Positions 1-7,706 of a stretch of 36,723 nucleotides of DNA are shown here, piece after piece. The notes beneath the pieces are model-generated. The model was given only the letters and a program-made list of their open reading frames with translations, ran no database searches and was not told the DNA's origin. Numbering within the stretch: position 1 is the stretch's first letter; each line of letters opens with the position of its first letter. The stretch comes from Anaerolineales bacterium (GTDB lineage Bacteria; Chloroflexota; Anaerolineae; Anaerolineales; Villigracilaceae), in NCBI GenBank assembly GCA_030834895.1, contig JAUQXA010000019.1, positions 1-36,723 on the forward strand, in the 5' to 3' direction. The translations under genes and the position numbers were made by a program.

Positions 1-59
1 CTTTGATCAATCTCCGCCTGATGCAACGAGTACGGCAACGCCTCAAGGCTGAACCATAA
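1..59 (+). CDS. Possible C-terminal end of an upstream gene (partial)
   Basis: One frame (codons from base 3) is open from the window edge to a TAA at 57-59 and gives a basic helical tail ending RQRLKAEP. A strong hairpin terminator begins eight bases later, which supports this as the true end of a plus-strand gene. Only 18 residues are visible, so the product cannot be named. Another frame also stays open to base 52, so the frame choice rests on the terminator position and the plausible tail composition. Confidence 0.4.
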   Translation, partial: LINLRLMQRVRQRLKAEP

Positions 60-66
60 TTCCTGA

Positions 67-101
67 AACGTAATCAGTCCCTGACTGGTTACGTTTTTTT
101 T
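67..101 (+). terminator. Rho-independent terminator
   Basis: A 12-bp stem (arms 67-78 and 84-95, one G-T pair) with a 5-base loop is followed by eight consecutive T. It directly follows the TAA at 57-59 and so ends the gene entering from the left. Confidence 0.85.
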
Positions 102-132
102 ATCCCTTTTGCGTAATCAGTCAGGACTGCTC

Positions 133-190
133 CAACCCTCATATACATGATATGTACCGCATAGGACAGATTTTTGTAAGGTTATAGGGA
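133..190 (+). repeat. Degenerate dispersed repeat, copy A
   Basis: This copy shares the blocks CATATACATGATATGTACC, GGACAGATTTT and GGTTATA with related segments at 18219-18275 (copy B) and 21715-21770 (copy C), all in the same orientation. The distance from the first block to GGACA is identical in all three. It lies just left of a broken flavoprotein gene. Read on the other strand, the conserved core begins TGTCC, as some insertion-sequence ends do, so it may be an IS-end relic. It could equally be a recombination site. Confidence 0.6.
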
Positions 191-439
191 CGAAAAACCC
201 GGAATACAATCAAACTTGGGATGGCTAATGTATCAAGTTTGGTTGCGTGTAGCTGTTTTGGCAAGTTATTATCATAAAGGATATTTCAGATAATTTTGCG
301 AACTTATACCTCAAACTGTCTACAAAAAATGCAGTTACTGGACTCACATACCATCAGCATGTTATGCCCAAAAAGCTGTTGCGTTTCATTTCGAATTTGA
401 CGCGAAAATTATCGAAAATACTCGATATGAGATACTAAC

Positions 440-463
440 ACTGTACAGTTTAGATAATCTAAA
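440..463. promoter_or_regulatory. Pair of overlapping palindromes, possible operator
   Basis: ACTGTACAGT (440-449) is a perfect palindrome and TTTAGATAATCTAAA (449-463) a perfect 7+1+7 dyad sharing one base with it. Such tight dyads are typical of repressor sites, but no intact gene start lies close by, so the role is unknown. Confidence 0.25.
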
Positions 464-596
464 GATCGCAAACGCTGCAATTGGGAGAAAAAGAGATCAT
501 TGATTACAAAACGACCCATATTTCCCCTTCCATTATTGTTTTTTTGCCTTCAACCTCTATAAAGCTTTCCGTCTGATTTATGTATGGGTCGCCTAC

Positions 597-681
597 CCCG
601 TTGCCGCGTGCGCCGCCCGAATTGCTGCAATATAGCCCCAGATCCCGCACCGATTACGACGACATCAAAATTTTCTGACAT
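597..681 (-). pseudogene. N-terminal remnant of a dihydrolipoamide-dehydrogenase-like flavoprotein
   Basis: On the minus strand an ATG at 681-679, with AGGAC upstream, opens a protein beginning MSENFDVVVIGAGSG, the FAD-binding Rossmann motif (GxGxxG) of flavoprotein disulfide reductases. At the C-run around 636-639 the frame breaks: adding one base restores GGYIAAIRAAHAATG, the classic Lpd continuation, before a TAG. Only about 28 of the usual ~460 residues remain. Lpd is the E3 component that reoxidises lipoyl groups of 2-oxoacid dehydrogenase complexes, and E1/E2 genes for such a complex lie 11-15 kb away in the same island. I infer that this operon once carried its own E3. It could also be a mercuric or glutathione reductase relative, since only the FAD motif is left. 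Confidence 0.6.
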
Positions 682-779
682 GTAAATGTCCTATAGTTAT
701 TTATTGATAATCGACTATTGAAGATGGGGATCGACAAATAAAAGAACCCCGGACTCTTTTGCAATTGTACGGGTGCTAT

Positions 780-1550
780 CTATTCTTCACAAATCGTAAA
801 GGGAATGTTTTCCTTTTGCAGTCTGCATTTCCATTCCTCTGTAATTCCTGAATCGGTGAATAAATGTGTAATTTGTTGTGGACACGCAAAGGGTGTCAGG
901 TCTTCGATTCCAAGTTTACTGGAATCGACCAGTGTAAATACCTGCCGGGCGGATTCAATTGCTCTACGTTTTAACTGCGCTTCTTCGATATGGACTTCAG
1001 TCATGCCAGCCTCAACGCTGAATCCGCTACAGGAAACAAAGGCCTTCTGGATGCGTAGTTCCGCGATAATCTGTTCGCTCAACAACCCCGTCACCGAAGA
1101 GCCTTCTGGATTCACCACCCCACCAATAAGGATGACTGTGTTCGACGTGTTTTGGGCCAGCGGGCGTGCAAGTTCGATTCCATTCGTCACAACCCGCAGT
1201 CTGTTGCGTGCTTTCAAGTTAAGGGCAAGATAATAAGCCGTAGTACTGGCGTCCAGTAAAATCGAATCCCCGTCATTGATCAATTCGGCTGCCATCCGCC
1301 CGATCAGTTTTTTCTCTTCCGAATGTTCCTGATGGCGGACGTCAAATGCTGCACTGGTAGAATTCCGGGCATCCTTCAAAACAGCGCCGCCATGTACGCG
1401 AATTAGGTGTTTCTCCTCCTCCAGTGCGTTCAGATCATTTCGTACCGTACCTTCGGAAACCCCAAGCGTCCTGGCAATTTCAGGCACACGTAAACCGGGC
1501 TGTTTGCGGAGTAGGTCCATCAGAGATTGGCGGCGCTCATGAGTAGTCAA
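780..1550 (-). CDS. DeoR/GlpR-family transcriptional regulator
   Basis: This 256-residue repressor-type protein has an N-terminal DeoR helix-turn-helix (about residues 5-58, with [19 protein letters not shown] and the following IRVHGGAV signature) and a C-terminal DeoRC sugar-phosphate sensing domain of the isomerase-like fold (about 75-230, with [10 protein letters not shown] and VTNGIELA). Length is normal for the family. The first codon appears to be TTG at 1550; AAGGA lies about 10 bases upstream, and the nearby ATG at 1540 is out of frame. It ends a minus-strand run after the aldehyde oxidoreductase and an ABC-ATPase remnant. DeoR proteins usually respond to phosphorylated sugars, so it probably controls part of this sugar island. 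Its target sites were not identified. Confidence 0.85.
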   Translation of the reverse strand: MTTHERRQSLMDLLRKQPGLRVPEIARTLGVSEGTVRNDLNALEEEKHLIRVHGGAVLKDARNSTSAAFDVRHQEHSEEKKLIGRMAAELINDGDSILLDASTTAYYLALNLKARNRLRVVTNGIELARPLAQNTSNTVILIGGVVNPEGSSVTGLLSEQIIAELRIQKAFVSCSGFSVEAGMTEVHIEEAQLKRRAIESARQVFTLVDSSKLGIEDLTPFACPQQITHLFTDSGITEEWKCRLQKENIPFTICEE

Positions 1551-1787
1551 AACAGATAATCCTTATCGAAGCTTGATGAATATGTTGACAATTTTCGCAG
1601 GCATGCCGATATCATTACACTTGTCATAATCTGCATCAGGGTGGATTTACCGGCGCCGTTCTCTCCAACCAGCGCATGGGCCTCGCTTCTTTTAGGGAAA
1701 ATCTACAGAATTCAGGGCGCATGTTCCCAGGCGATTCTTTGTCATCTGGCGGGCTTCAAATATCAAATTTGACATTTCAATATCCAT
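1551..1787 (-). pseudogene. N-terminal remnant of a sugar ABC transporter ATPase (RbsA/MglA type)
   Basis: An ATG at 1775 (or 1787) on the minus strand starts MSNLIFEARQMTK, continues to ALNSVDF and stops at a TAA. In the next frame it resumes with [20 protein letters not shown], a full Walker A motif in the typical sugar-ATPase context (1641-1680). After about 25 unrelated residues it ends at a TGA that touches the DeoR start. Only about 50 of ~500 residues remain, with a frameshift. It differs from the intact ATPase at 7703-9244, so it is a relic of a second carbohydrate importer. It sits between the aldehyde oxidoreductase and deoR in the same orientation. Confidence 0.75.
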
Positions 1788-1829
1788 TTTGCATCTCTCT
1801 GTTTCGAATCCGGTCTTCGATCTGGATGA

Positions 1830-3539
1830 TTACAAGTCATTGAAAATATTATCCAAATCTTCATCTGAAACATCGAAGACTGCGCCATTCTCAGGGATAG
1901 CTTCCCGCATCATCCATGCCGGGATGCGGTCATCCTTGGCGGTGAAGCCCGCACGACAGTTGAACTCGCGTTCCATCTTGATGGTTTGTTTTCCCAATTC
2001 CTGCAAGATGTTGTCGGGTAGGTCGTTCCAGCCGTAACGCGCCGCCAGCAGGCGCTTGATAACACCATCCGCAGCGGTGTAGCCAAAGCCGGCAAAGATG
2101 CACGCGCCGAGCATGTCATAGCCGGCCATGTTCAACTGGGCATTCAGGGAAAAATTCTTTTGGACGGTTGGCTCAAGATGATTGACCTTCGCACGGATGG
2201 TCTGTCCGCATGTGTGATCCGCCCCCTGTGGGGTTGTGGCATACGTGATGCCCATGCCCTTGATCGAGCGGGGGTCATAGGCACTCATCGCCTGCCGTTT
2301 GACGACGGGTACGCGTTCCACGCCATAGGCTTCGCCCATATCCGCGGCGCCGTCGCCGAGTTTGCGCCCCAATTCCGTCCCTGCGCGAATCTCATCAATC
2401 AGTTTCATAGCGTCGTCAGCGTTTCCCCATCTCATCAAGCCAGCTTCCGCCGCAACCCCCAGAGCAGCACCTACTTCAATTGAATCAAGACCCAAGTCGT
2501 TGACCTGCCAGTTCAGGCGTCCAATATCGTCGAGTGAATGGATATCAAGATTCGAGCCCATCAAACCAATAGTTTCATATTCAAGCGGGGAGACGATCAC
2601 TTTGCCGTCTTCACCGCCAAAAACATTCGAACATTTGATGGTACAGCCAGCCATGCAGGCATGAGAAGGGTCGGACGGTTTGCCACGCGCCAAGATAAAT
2701 TCACGCATGGCTTCACCGCTGATTTTCTCCACCTCATCAAAGGTTCCCCTCGAAAAATTATGTGTGGGGATGGCGGCAAAGTGCTGTGTCATTTGAGCCA
2801 TCGCAGGCGTGCCATAATCGCGATAGGTTTGGGATTGCGGATGCTCCATGACGGATTTGGTGAAGTCCTTTTGGGCGGTTTTGAACGCTTCGGGATCGGC
2901 AAGGGCTGGTTTCTGTCCACCGGCATTGTCAAAGACGACGGCTTTGAGTCCCTTTGAGCCCATCACCGCGCCAAGTCCGCCGCGGGCCGCAATACGGGAG
3001 GGAATTCTGTCCTTGTCCAAATTTTGGATGCCCGCCGATTTCATCTTCATTTCGCCACCGGGTCCGATCAGCGAGATCGCAACTTTCTCTCCATACCTCT
3101 CCACCAATTTTGCCGCAGTTTCATATACGCCAAGCCCGGCGAGGTCATCCGCCTTTACCCAATTTGCGCCGTCTGCCAGCGAAAGGTGCAAAACCCAATA
3201 ACCCGCGTCTGCGGGTTGGTCTTCGATGATGAGAGCCTTCATTCCCATGGATGCCATGTGATAGCCCGTCCTTCCGCCTGCGTTGGCTTCCTTGATGCCG
3301 CCTGTCAGCGGGGACTTGCCGCCAATGGAGATTCTGTCGGTAGAGGAGAGCATGTGCCCAACCAGCAGACCGGGGGCAAAGATAATTTTGTTGCCCGGTC
3401 CAAGCGGATCGCACTTTGCATCCATCTCATCCAGCATGACGCGCGCGATGAGTCCACGCCCACCGAGTTTTTCCCACGTGGATGGGATGGCCTCCTTCTC
3501 CAGGGTTTGGGTATTTACATTAACACGCCAGATTTGCAT
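1830..3539 (-). CDS. Aldehyde:ferredoxin oxidoreductase family protein
   Basis: The 569-residue cytoplasmic protein belongs to the tungsten/molybdopterin AOR family, which interconverts aldehydes and carboxylates with ferredoxin. The N-terminal AOR domain (about 1-205) is recognisable from GGRGLIARVML, the pterin-contacting stretches ISIGGKSPLTGG and ANAGGRTGYHMA, and AARGGLGAVMGSKGLKA. Fe-S ligands are C295, C299 and C303 (CMAGCTIKC) with a later Cys in DMLGACIFAGF near residue 495. The first spacing is CxxxC rather than the CxxC of Pyrococcus AOR, a variant worth noting. Length is slightly below the usual 600-620. Start ATG at 3539 has GGAAA upstream. It follows the mutarotase genes in the same direction. 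In this context it could oxidise a sugar-derived aldehyde such as lactaldehyde, but the substrate cannot be read from sequence. Confidence 0.85.
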   Translation of the reverse strand: MQIWRVNVNTQTLEKEAIPSTWEKLGGRGLIARVMLDEMDAKCDPLGPGNKIIFAPGLLVGHMLSSTDRISIGGKSPLTGGIKEANAGGRTGYHMASMGMKALIIEDQPADAGYWVLHLSLADGANWVKADDLAGLGVYETAAKLVERYGEKVAISLIGPGGEMKMKSAGIQNLDKDRIPSRIAARGGLGAVMGSKGLKAVVFDNAGGQKPALADPEAFKTAQKDFTKSVMEHPQSQTYRDYGTPAMAQMTQHFAAIPTHNFSRGTFDEVEKISGEAMREFILARGKPSDPSHACMAGCTIKCSNVFGGEDGKVIVSPLEYETIGLMGSNLDIHSLDDIGRLNWQVNDLGLDSIEVGAALGVAAEAGLMRWGNADDAMKLIDEIRAGTELGRKLGDGAADMGEAYGVERVPVVKRQAMSAYDPRSIKGMGITYATTPQGADHTCGQTIRAKVNHLEPTVQKNFSLNAQLNMAGYDMLGACIFAGFGYTAADGVIKRLLAARYGWNDLPDNILQELGKQTIKMEREFNCRAGFTAKDDRIPAWMMREAIPENGAVFDVSDEDLDNIFNDL

Positions 3540-3639
3540 AATTTTTCCAGTATAAATTGAAAATCATCATAAAAAATGTAATCGAATGCATGAACTGAAT
3601 CAAACAAGAAATATCCTTGCCTCTATTGAATAAAAATTT

Positions 3640-3716
3640 ATCCTTTGAACTTGGCAAGATGAAAGACCTCTTCCAACTCCACCATGTTCTCGTTGGTATA
3701 AGCGTTTAACAAATCC
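3640..3716 (-). pseudogene. C-terminal remnant of a second L-rhamnose mutarotase
   Basis: One minus-strand frame preceded by a stop reads RFGLDLLNAYTNENMVELEE then VFHLAKFKG and a TAA at about 3640. The MVELEEVFHL block matches the FVELEEYFHLD tail of the intact mutarotase 100 bases away. About 25 of ~105 residues remain. It is best read as the leftover of a tandem duplicate or of a related mutarotase from a deleted operon segment. The surrounding 3540-3814 stretch holds nothing else I can support. Confidence 0.6.
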
Positions 3717-3814
3717 AATCCGAACCGCTAAAGGGTAATCAATACCACGCCAATGTTGCGAATATTCTGAGGAGGATTCGTGGTTCTGACTCATCAAATG
3801 TCATGCATGACCAA

Positions 3815-4132
3815 TTAATCCAAGTGGAAATACTCTTCGAGCTCGACAAATGTTTCATCAGGACGTGCGTTGGCATCAACAAACTGCGACATAAATTCCT
3901 GCCAGCGTGTATTGATTTCCTTTGCCGCCATTTTCGCCTGTGCAACTTGCAACCCTTCTTCAGATTCAAAATAACCAAATATCAGACCGTCTGGGCGCAT
4001 GAATAATGTATAGTTATACCAGCCGGATTCGCGCAAGGCGGCTAGCATTTCAGGCCAGACATGTTTATGGTGTTCCTGATATTCCGCTATGCGATCCTTG
4101 CGGACCTTGAATTGAAAACCCACGCGTTTCAT
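3815..4132 (-). CDS. rhaM: L-rhamnose mutarotase (RhaM/RhaU family)
   Basis: This 105-residue protein has the normal RhaM length and interconverts the alpha and beta anomers of L-rhamnose (relatives act on other 6-deoxy or L-sugars). It forms a small ferredoxin-like dimer in the cytoplasm. The conserved block EYQEHHKHVWPEM places His22 and Trp26/Pro27/Glu28 exactly where Escherichia coli RhaM has its catalytic His22 motif, and the C-terminal FVELEEYFHLD tail is also typical. Start ATG at 4132 has TTTGGAGA eight bases upstream. It lies directly downstream of the ABC importer but behind a terminator, so it may have its own promoter. This is the best clue that the imported sugar is L-rhamnose or a close analogue. 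Confidence 0.9.
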   Translation of the reverse strand: MKRVGFQFKVRKDRIAEYQEHHKHVWPEMLAALRESGWYNYTLFMRPDGLIFGYFESEEGLQVAQAKMAAKEINTRWQEFMSQFVDANARPDETFVELEEYFHLD

Positions 4133-4290
4133 ATGATCATCTCCAAAGGTGTTTCAATGAAATCTTCCTTGTAAACGGATTTCAGTCATGTCACAGGTGT
4201 ACTGGTGTTATACGCAAGGCGCTCGGCCCAGCACTACACAATCTGTAATCCATCACTTCTTGGTCGACAAGTCCAAATCAAATTATCAAA

Positions 4291-4331
4291 CAGGAGAACG
4301 ATTGCAACTTTTAGCAACAACCGCTCTCCTG
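4291..4331 (-). terminator. Likely terminator after the ABC transporter binding-protein gene
   Basis: Read on the minus strand, CAGGAGAGCGGTTG pairs with CAATCGTTCTCCTG (two mismatches in 14 bp, 13-base loop) and is followed by a T-rich tail, TTTGATAATTTGATTT. It starts about 20 bases past the stop at 4352, separating the transporter message from rhaM. Confidence 0.6.
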
Positions 4332-4351
4332 CAAACTACTAAAATAGGCGC

Positions 4352-5458
4352 TTAGAAATCAAAGTTGGCGATGTTGTTCTTGTCAAATACAGTTGGCGGA
4401 CCAGTGATGATAACGCCGTCTTTGCCGATAGTGCGTTCACCAAGATTCGGCACATTAAATGTATTGCCTTCCTTGATTGTGATTTCTCCCTTGGCAAGGC
4501 CAACGGCCAGGTAGGCAGACAGGTAACCTTCGTCGTATGGACTCCACAGCGCAAAGGCTTTGACGATGCCGTCAGTGATAAAGCGTCGCATCTGGTTGGG
4601 TGTACCAAGGCCGGTAACTTCCAGTCCGCCACCCACGGCGTTCGCGCCACCAGGGTAAACTCCGGCTGATTCCACACATTGAGCAGCTGCTGCTACACCC
4701 ACGGTCGTTGGAGCAATAATACCGCGCAGGTCTGGGTACTTCGACAGTAGGCTTTCGCACTCAGTCAAACTCTTCTGCGGATCATCATCTCCGTACACCA
4801 CCTCGACCAGTTCCATCTTGGCGTATTTCGCGTCCTTCAACGCCTCTTTCATGCCTTCGATCCAGAAGTTCTGATCGGGCGCATCAGCGGTGGCGCTGAG
4901 TACGGCAACCTTACCTTCATAGCCAATTAGAGAGCCCATGAGTTCAACCTGACTGGAGCCGGTGATATTGAAGTCCATCGGAAGGACAGCTGCATCGCGG
5001 TGCGATTCGCTCCCAGGAATGTCAGAGTTAACGATCAAAACCGTTATACCTTTTGCTCGTGCTTCGTCAAAAACCTGATTCAGTGCGTCGGGACTGTTGG
5101 GCGAAATAGCAATGACATTGACGCCGCGTTGAATCTGCTCTTTCACAAATGAAACTTGAGAAGTAGCTTCGGCTGTAGCCGGGGCTGTGGTTGTAAATTC
5201 ACATCCAATCTCTTCACAGGCTTTGGTAAAACCGGCGATGATTGAGTCGAAATACGGATTGCCCGTATTCTTGGGAATGTATACGATCTTGATCGGGCCA
5301 GCGGCAGGTGCCTCAGCAGCAGGTGCTTCAGCAGCAGGCGCTTCTGCAGCAGGTGCTTCAGCGGCAGGTGCTTCCGGGGCGGCGGCAGGCGCACAGGCTG
5401 CCAACAGCATTGAGCCGATTACGAACAATGCAAACACAAAACTGAAACGCTTTTTCAT
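4352..5458 (-). CDS. Sugar ABC transporter substrate-binding lipoprotein (RhaS-like)
   Basis: This is the extracellular sugar-binding protein of the importer encoded just upstream. Starting at ATG 5458 (AAGGAGA nine bases ahead) it has 368 residues: an n-region MKKR, a hydrophobic stretch, and lipobox LLAAC with Cys22 as the lipidated residue. Then comes a linker of about five near-identical Ala/Pro/Glu units (15-bp tandem repeats at about 5296-5395) and a type I periplasmic-binding fold (Peripla_BP_4) from IKIVYIPKNTGNPYFDSI onward. The family is that of rhamnose, autoinducer-2 and ribose-type binding proteins. An in-frame extension to 5512 lacks a ribosome site and would bury the signal peptide. 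A hairpin precedes the gene in the 180-base gap. The sugar is inferred from the adjacent mutarotase and lactonase. Confidence 0.9.
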   Translation of the reverse strand: MKKRFSFVFALFVIGSMLLAACAPAAAPEAPAAEAPAAEAPAAEAPAAEAPAAGPIKIVYIPKNTGNPYFDSIIAGFTKACEEIGCEFTTTAPATAEATSQVSFVKEQIQRGVNVIAISPNSPDALNQVFDEARAKGITVLIVNSDIPGSESHRDAAVLPMDFNITGSSQVELMGSLIGYEGKVAVLSATADAPDQNFWIEGMKEALKDAKYAKMELVEVVYGDDDPQKSLTECESLLSKYPDLRGIIAPTTVGVAAAAQCVESAGVYPGGANAVGGGLEVTGLGTPNQMRRFITDGIVKAFALWSPYDEGYLSAYLAVGLAKGEITIKEGNTFNVPNLGERTIGKDGVIITGPPTVFDKNNIANFDF

Positions 5459-5587
5459 GGTTCTTTTCTCCTTAGTTTTTATTCGATATAACTTTACAGG
5501 CAGCACAAACAACCATTTCTATCTTTAATTTCGCATCAAGCCTCCTTTTCATTGAAGTTTGGTAACATCCAAGACTGTTCCTGGTGA

Positions 5588-5629
5588 TTACTCACAAGTC
5601 AAAATTACAACTTTGCGAATTGTGAGTAA
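5588..5629 (-). promoter_or_regulatory. Inverted repeat between permease and binding-protein genes
   Basis: TTACTCACAA (5588-5597) and TTGTGAGTAA (5620-5629) form a perfect 10-bp inverted repeat with a 22-base spacer, immediately after the permease stop at 5638. No T-run follows on the minus strand, so it is not a simple terminator. It may be an mRNA-stabilising hairpin helping the binding protein to be made in excess, or an operator. Confidence 0.4.
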
Positions 5630-5637
5630 AAACCAAA

Positions 5638-6684
5638 TTAGCCTCTTTGACGACTGAAACGTGTAATCAAATTTGAAGCGATAACAGCAATAATGAGCAA
5701 GGTGCCAACAACAGCGAGCTGACTTTCGGCTTTGACGTTGGCGACGCCCAGCCCAGTACGTAGAAATCCAACGAGAAACACGGCAATAACCGAACCGAAT
5801 AGGGTGCCGCGTCCACCATAGATGCTGGTGCCGCCCAATACAACAGCTGTGATTACGTCGAGTTCGAGTCCACGCGCATGATCGTAGCGTGCAACCGCTA
5901 ACCGCGAGACCATGATCAAACCGGCGATTGCAGCAAGAAAACCGTTCAATGCAAAAATAGCGATCTTCACCCGTTCGATCGGGATGCCCGAATAACGCGC
6001 AGCATCCTCGCTGGTGCCGAGCGCAAACACCCATCGCCCGAAAACCGTCTTGTGCAAGATCAGTCCCAGTATCAGTGCAAACACGAAGAAAAGGACCAAG
6101 ACGATCGGGATGGGCGTACCCGGCACCGTAATGCGATCGATACCAATAAACCACTCGGGGAATTTACTAAGCGAGTGGTCGCCCAAAAGGATCTGCGCAA
6201 GTCCACGATACAACGCCATGGTTGCCAGCGTTACAGTCAGCGCCGGTAAACGCAAGCGTGTAATTAGCCAGCCGTTCAAGGCTCCCAACAAGGTGCCTAA
6301 AACCAGGGAGATTGGGATAGCCACTTCCATCGGCACGTTCAATTCGACGTGCAAAACTGCCATCACGGTTGCAACCAGCGACAAAGTGGAGGCCACTGAC
6401 AGGTCTATGTTGCCGCTGATGATCACGAACGTCATGCCCAGCGCCATGATTGCGGCTTCAATATACAATGTGGTCGAATCGAATAGAAATGGTACATCAA
6501 GAAAATAGGGTGACAGAGATGCGCCAACGATGAATGCTATGATCAGCAAAATCACCGTTACCACCTCCGGTAAAAACGAGCGTACGTGGTCGCTCAGAGA
6601 AGATCTGCTGGCACGAGTCGAAGTGTCGGTTTCGCCCGAAGGCAAGGGATTTAGAACAGTTTTTTGGGTAGGCATTCTGATCAT
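5638..6684 (-). CDS. Sugar ABC transporter permease (RbsC/RhaQ-like), second permease
   Basis: This 348-residue inner-membrane permease has about nine to ten hydrophobic segments after a polar N-terminus of about 40 residues. The BPD_transp_2 hallmarks of sugar importers are present: FVIISGNIDLSVAS, LNGWLITRLRLPALTVTLATM, GIPIERVKIAIFALNG and the loop TAVVLGGTSIYGGRGTLFGS. Its first ATG (6684) overlaps the stop of the preceding permease. The next ATG, at 6675, has GGAG at a better distance (10 bases) and may be the real start, giving 345 residues. It pairs with the permease at 6681-7706 to form the translocation channel for the binding protein encoded downstream. Confidence 0.9.
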   Translation of the reverse strand: MIRMPTQKTVLNPLPSGETDTSTRASRSSLSDHVRSFLPEVVTVILLIIAFIVGASLSPYFLDVPFLFDSTTLYIEAAIMALGMTFVIISGNIDLSVASTLSLVATVMAVLHVELNVPMEVAIPISLVLGTLLGALNGWLITRLRLPALTVTLATMALYRGLAQILLGDHSLSKFPEWFIGIDRITVPGTPIPIVLVLFFVFALILGLILHKTVFGRWVFALGTSEDAARYSGIPIERVKIAIFALNGFLAAIAGLIMVSRLAVARYDHARGLELDVITAVVLGGTSIYGGRGTLFGSVIAVFLVGFLRTGLGVANVKAESQLAVVGTLLIIAVIASNLITRFSRQRG

Positions 6685-7706
6685 TCTCCGGTAACGATGC
6701 GCCGAATTCGATGTTGAAAAATTGCATCAATGATGACCGTCAATAGGATCACGATGCCATACACAGCCAGCTGCCAGGTTGCGGCGATGCCAAGTACAGC
6801 CAACGCCACATTGATTGTGCCCAGCAATAGACAGCCCAATACTGTACCAAGCACCGAACCAGATCCGCCAAAGACATTGGTGCCGCCCAGTACCACTGCG
6901 GCGATCGTAGTCAACTCGAAGCCAACCCCGGTTTCTCCTGGATTGACGAAGCCATACCGTGACGCGTACAAAATTCCAGCCAAGCCCGCCATCGCACCTG
7001 TGATCGTATAAACCATGAATGTCGTGCTGTTGACCGGTATACCGCGCAGGCGCGCGGCTTCGGGATTGCTACCCAGGGCATAGACGTTGCGCCCTGATTT
7101 TGTGAAGTACAAAAACAGGTAGAATAACATCGCCACAATGAGCGCGATCACAACAACCCACGGGATCAACTGCGAACCGAATGGTCCACGCTGCGACCAA
7201 CGGATCAATTCGACCGGAATATGATTGGGGTCGATCTGGCGGCCGCCGCCAACGATGAACACAAATCCGCGATACGCGCTCAACGTGCCCAGCGTGGTGA
7301 TCACTGGCGGAATTTTCACCCATGCAATCAAGCCGCCATTGATAGCTCCCAACACCGCGCCTATGAGAATACCCAGCAGTGTGCCTAGGAAAATATTAAA
7401 GCCGGGGTTGTCACGAAAAATCATGCCAACAACGATACCGGCAAAACCCAGGGTGGAGCCAACGGAAACATCGATTCCGCGAATGATAATCACCATCATC
7501 TGTCCCATCGCCACGACAGTGAGCAGTGGTACCCATAAAAAGATGCTGCGGATGTTGATTTTGCTGAGGAAACGCGGCTCAATGGCTGTGACTATTGCAA
7601 TGATGACGACCAACAGGACGACGATTGCCACTTCGCGAATCCGCGCCAGCCGCACCGCTATGGCGCCGGTTTGTTGATCCCCTCGAGCGTTTGAGATGGC
7701 TGTCAT
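6681..7706 (-). CDS. Sugar ABC transporter permease (RbsC/RhaP-like), first permease
   Basis: This 341-residue polytopic permease of the BPD_transp_2 family has VVAMGQMMVIIIRGIDVSVGS, INGGLIAWVKIPPVITTLGTL, GSNPEAARLRGIPV (the coupling region that contacts the ATPase) and AAVVLGGTNVFGGSGSVLGT. Length is typical. The start overlaps the ATPase stop in an ATGA, and AAAGGATT lies four bases ahead, so translation is coupled. Two different permease genes, as here, are characteristic of rhamnose-type importers (rhaSTPQ), whereas ribose systems usually use one. Confidence 0.9.
   Translation of the reverse strand: MTAISNARGDQQTGAIAVRLARIREVAIVVLLVVIIAIVTAIEPRFLSKINIRSIFLWVPLLTVVAMGQMMVIIIRGIDVSVGSTLGFAGIVVGMIFRDNPGFNIFLGTLLGILIGAVLGAINGGLIAWVKIPPVITTLGTLSAYRGFVFIVGGGRQIDPNHIPVELIRWSQRGPFGSQLIPWVVVIALIVAMLFYLFLYFTKSGRNVYALGSNPEAARLRGIPVNSTTFMVYTITGAMAGLAGILYASRYGFVNPGETGVGFELTTIAAVVLGGTNVFGGSGSVLGTVLGCLLLGTINVALAVLGIAATWQLAVYGIVILLTVIIDAIFQHRIRRIVTGE

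Larger units (their letters stand above)
102..590. other. Gene-free stretch with palindromes
   Basis: I see no convincing gene here. It holds repeat copy A (133-190), a perfect 10-bp palindrome ACTGTACAGT at 440-449, and immediately after it a perfect dyad TTTAGAT-A-ATCTAAA at 449-463. The stretch is AT-rich. In its right part a minus-strand frame stays open for about 40 codons past the flavoprotein remnant (roughly 509-640), but I cannot assign it to a family. Confidence 0.5.

Noticed and set aside
5296..5395. Tandem 15-bp units that could suggest a CRISPR or satellite array
   Set aside because: The units are contiguous without spacers and encode the low-complexity lipoprotein linker in frame.
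5187..5528. Plus-strand open frame with AGASAAGASA repeats opposite the binding-protein gene
   Set aside because: It is the antisense of the Ala/Pro/Glu linker repeat and signal peptide of the lipoprotein gene; it has no ribosome site.
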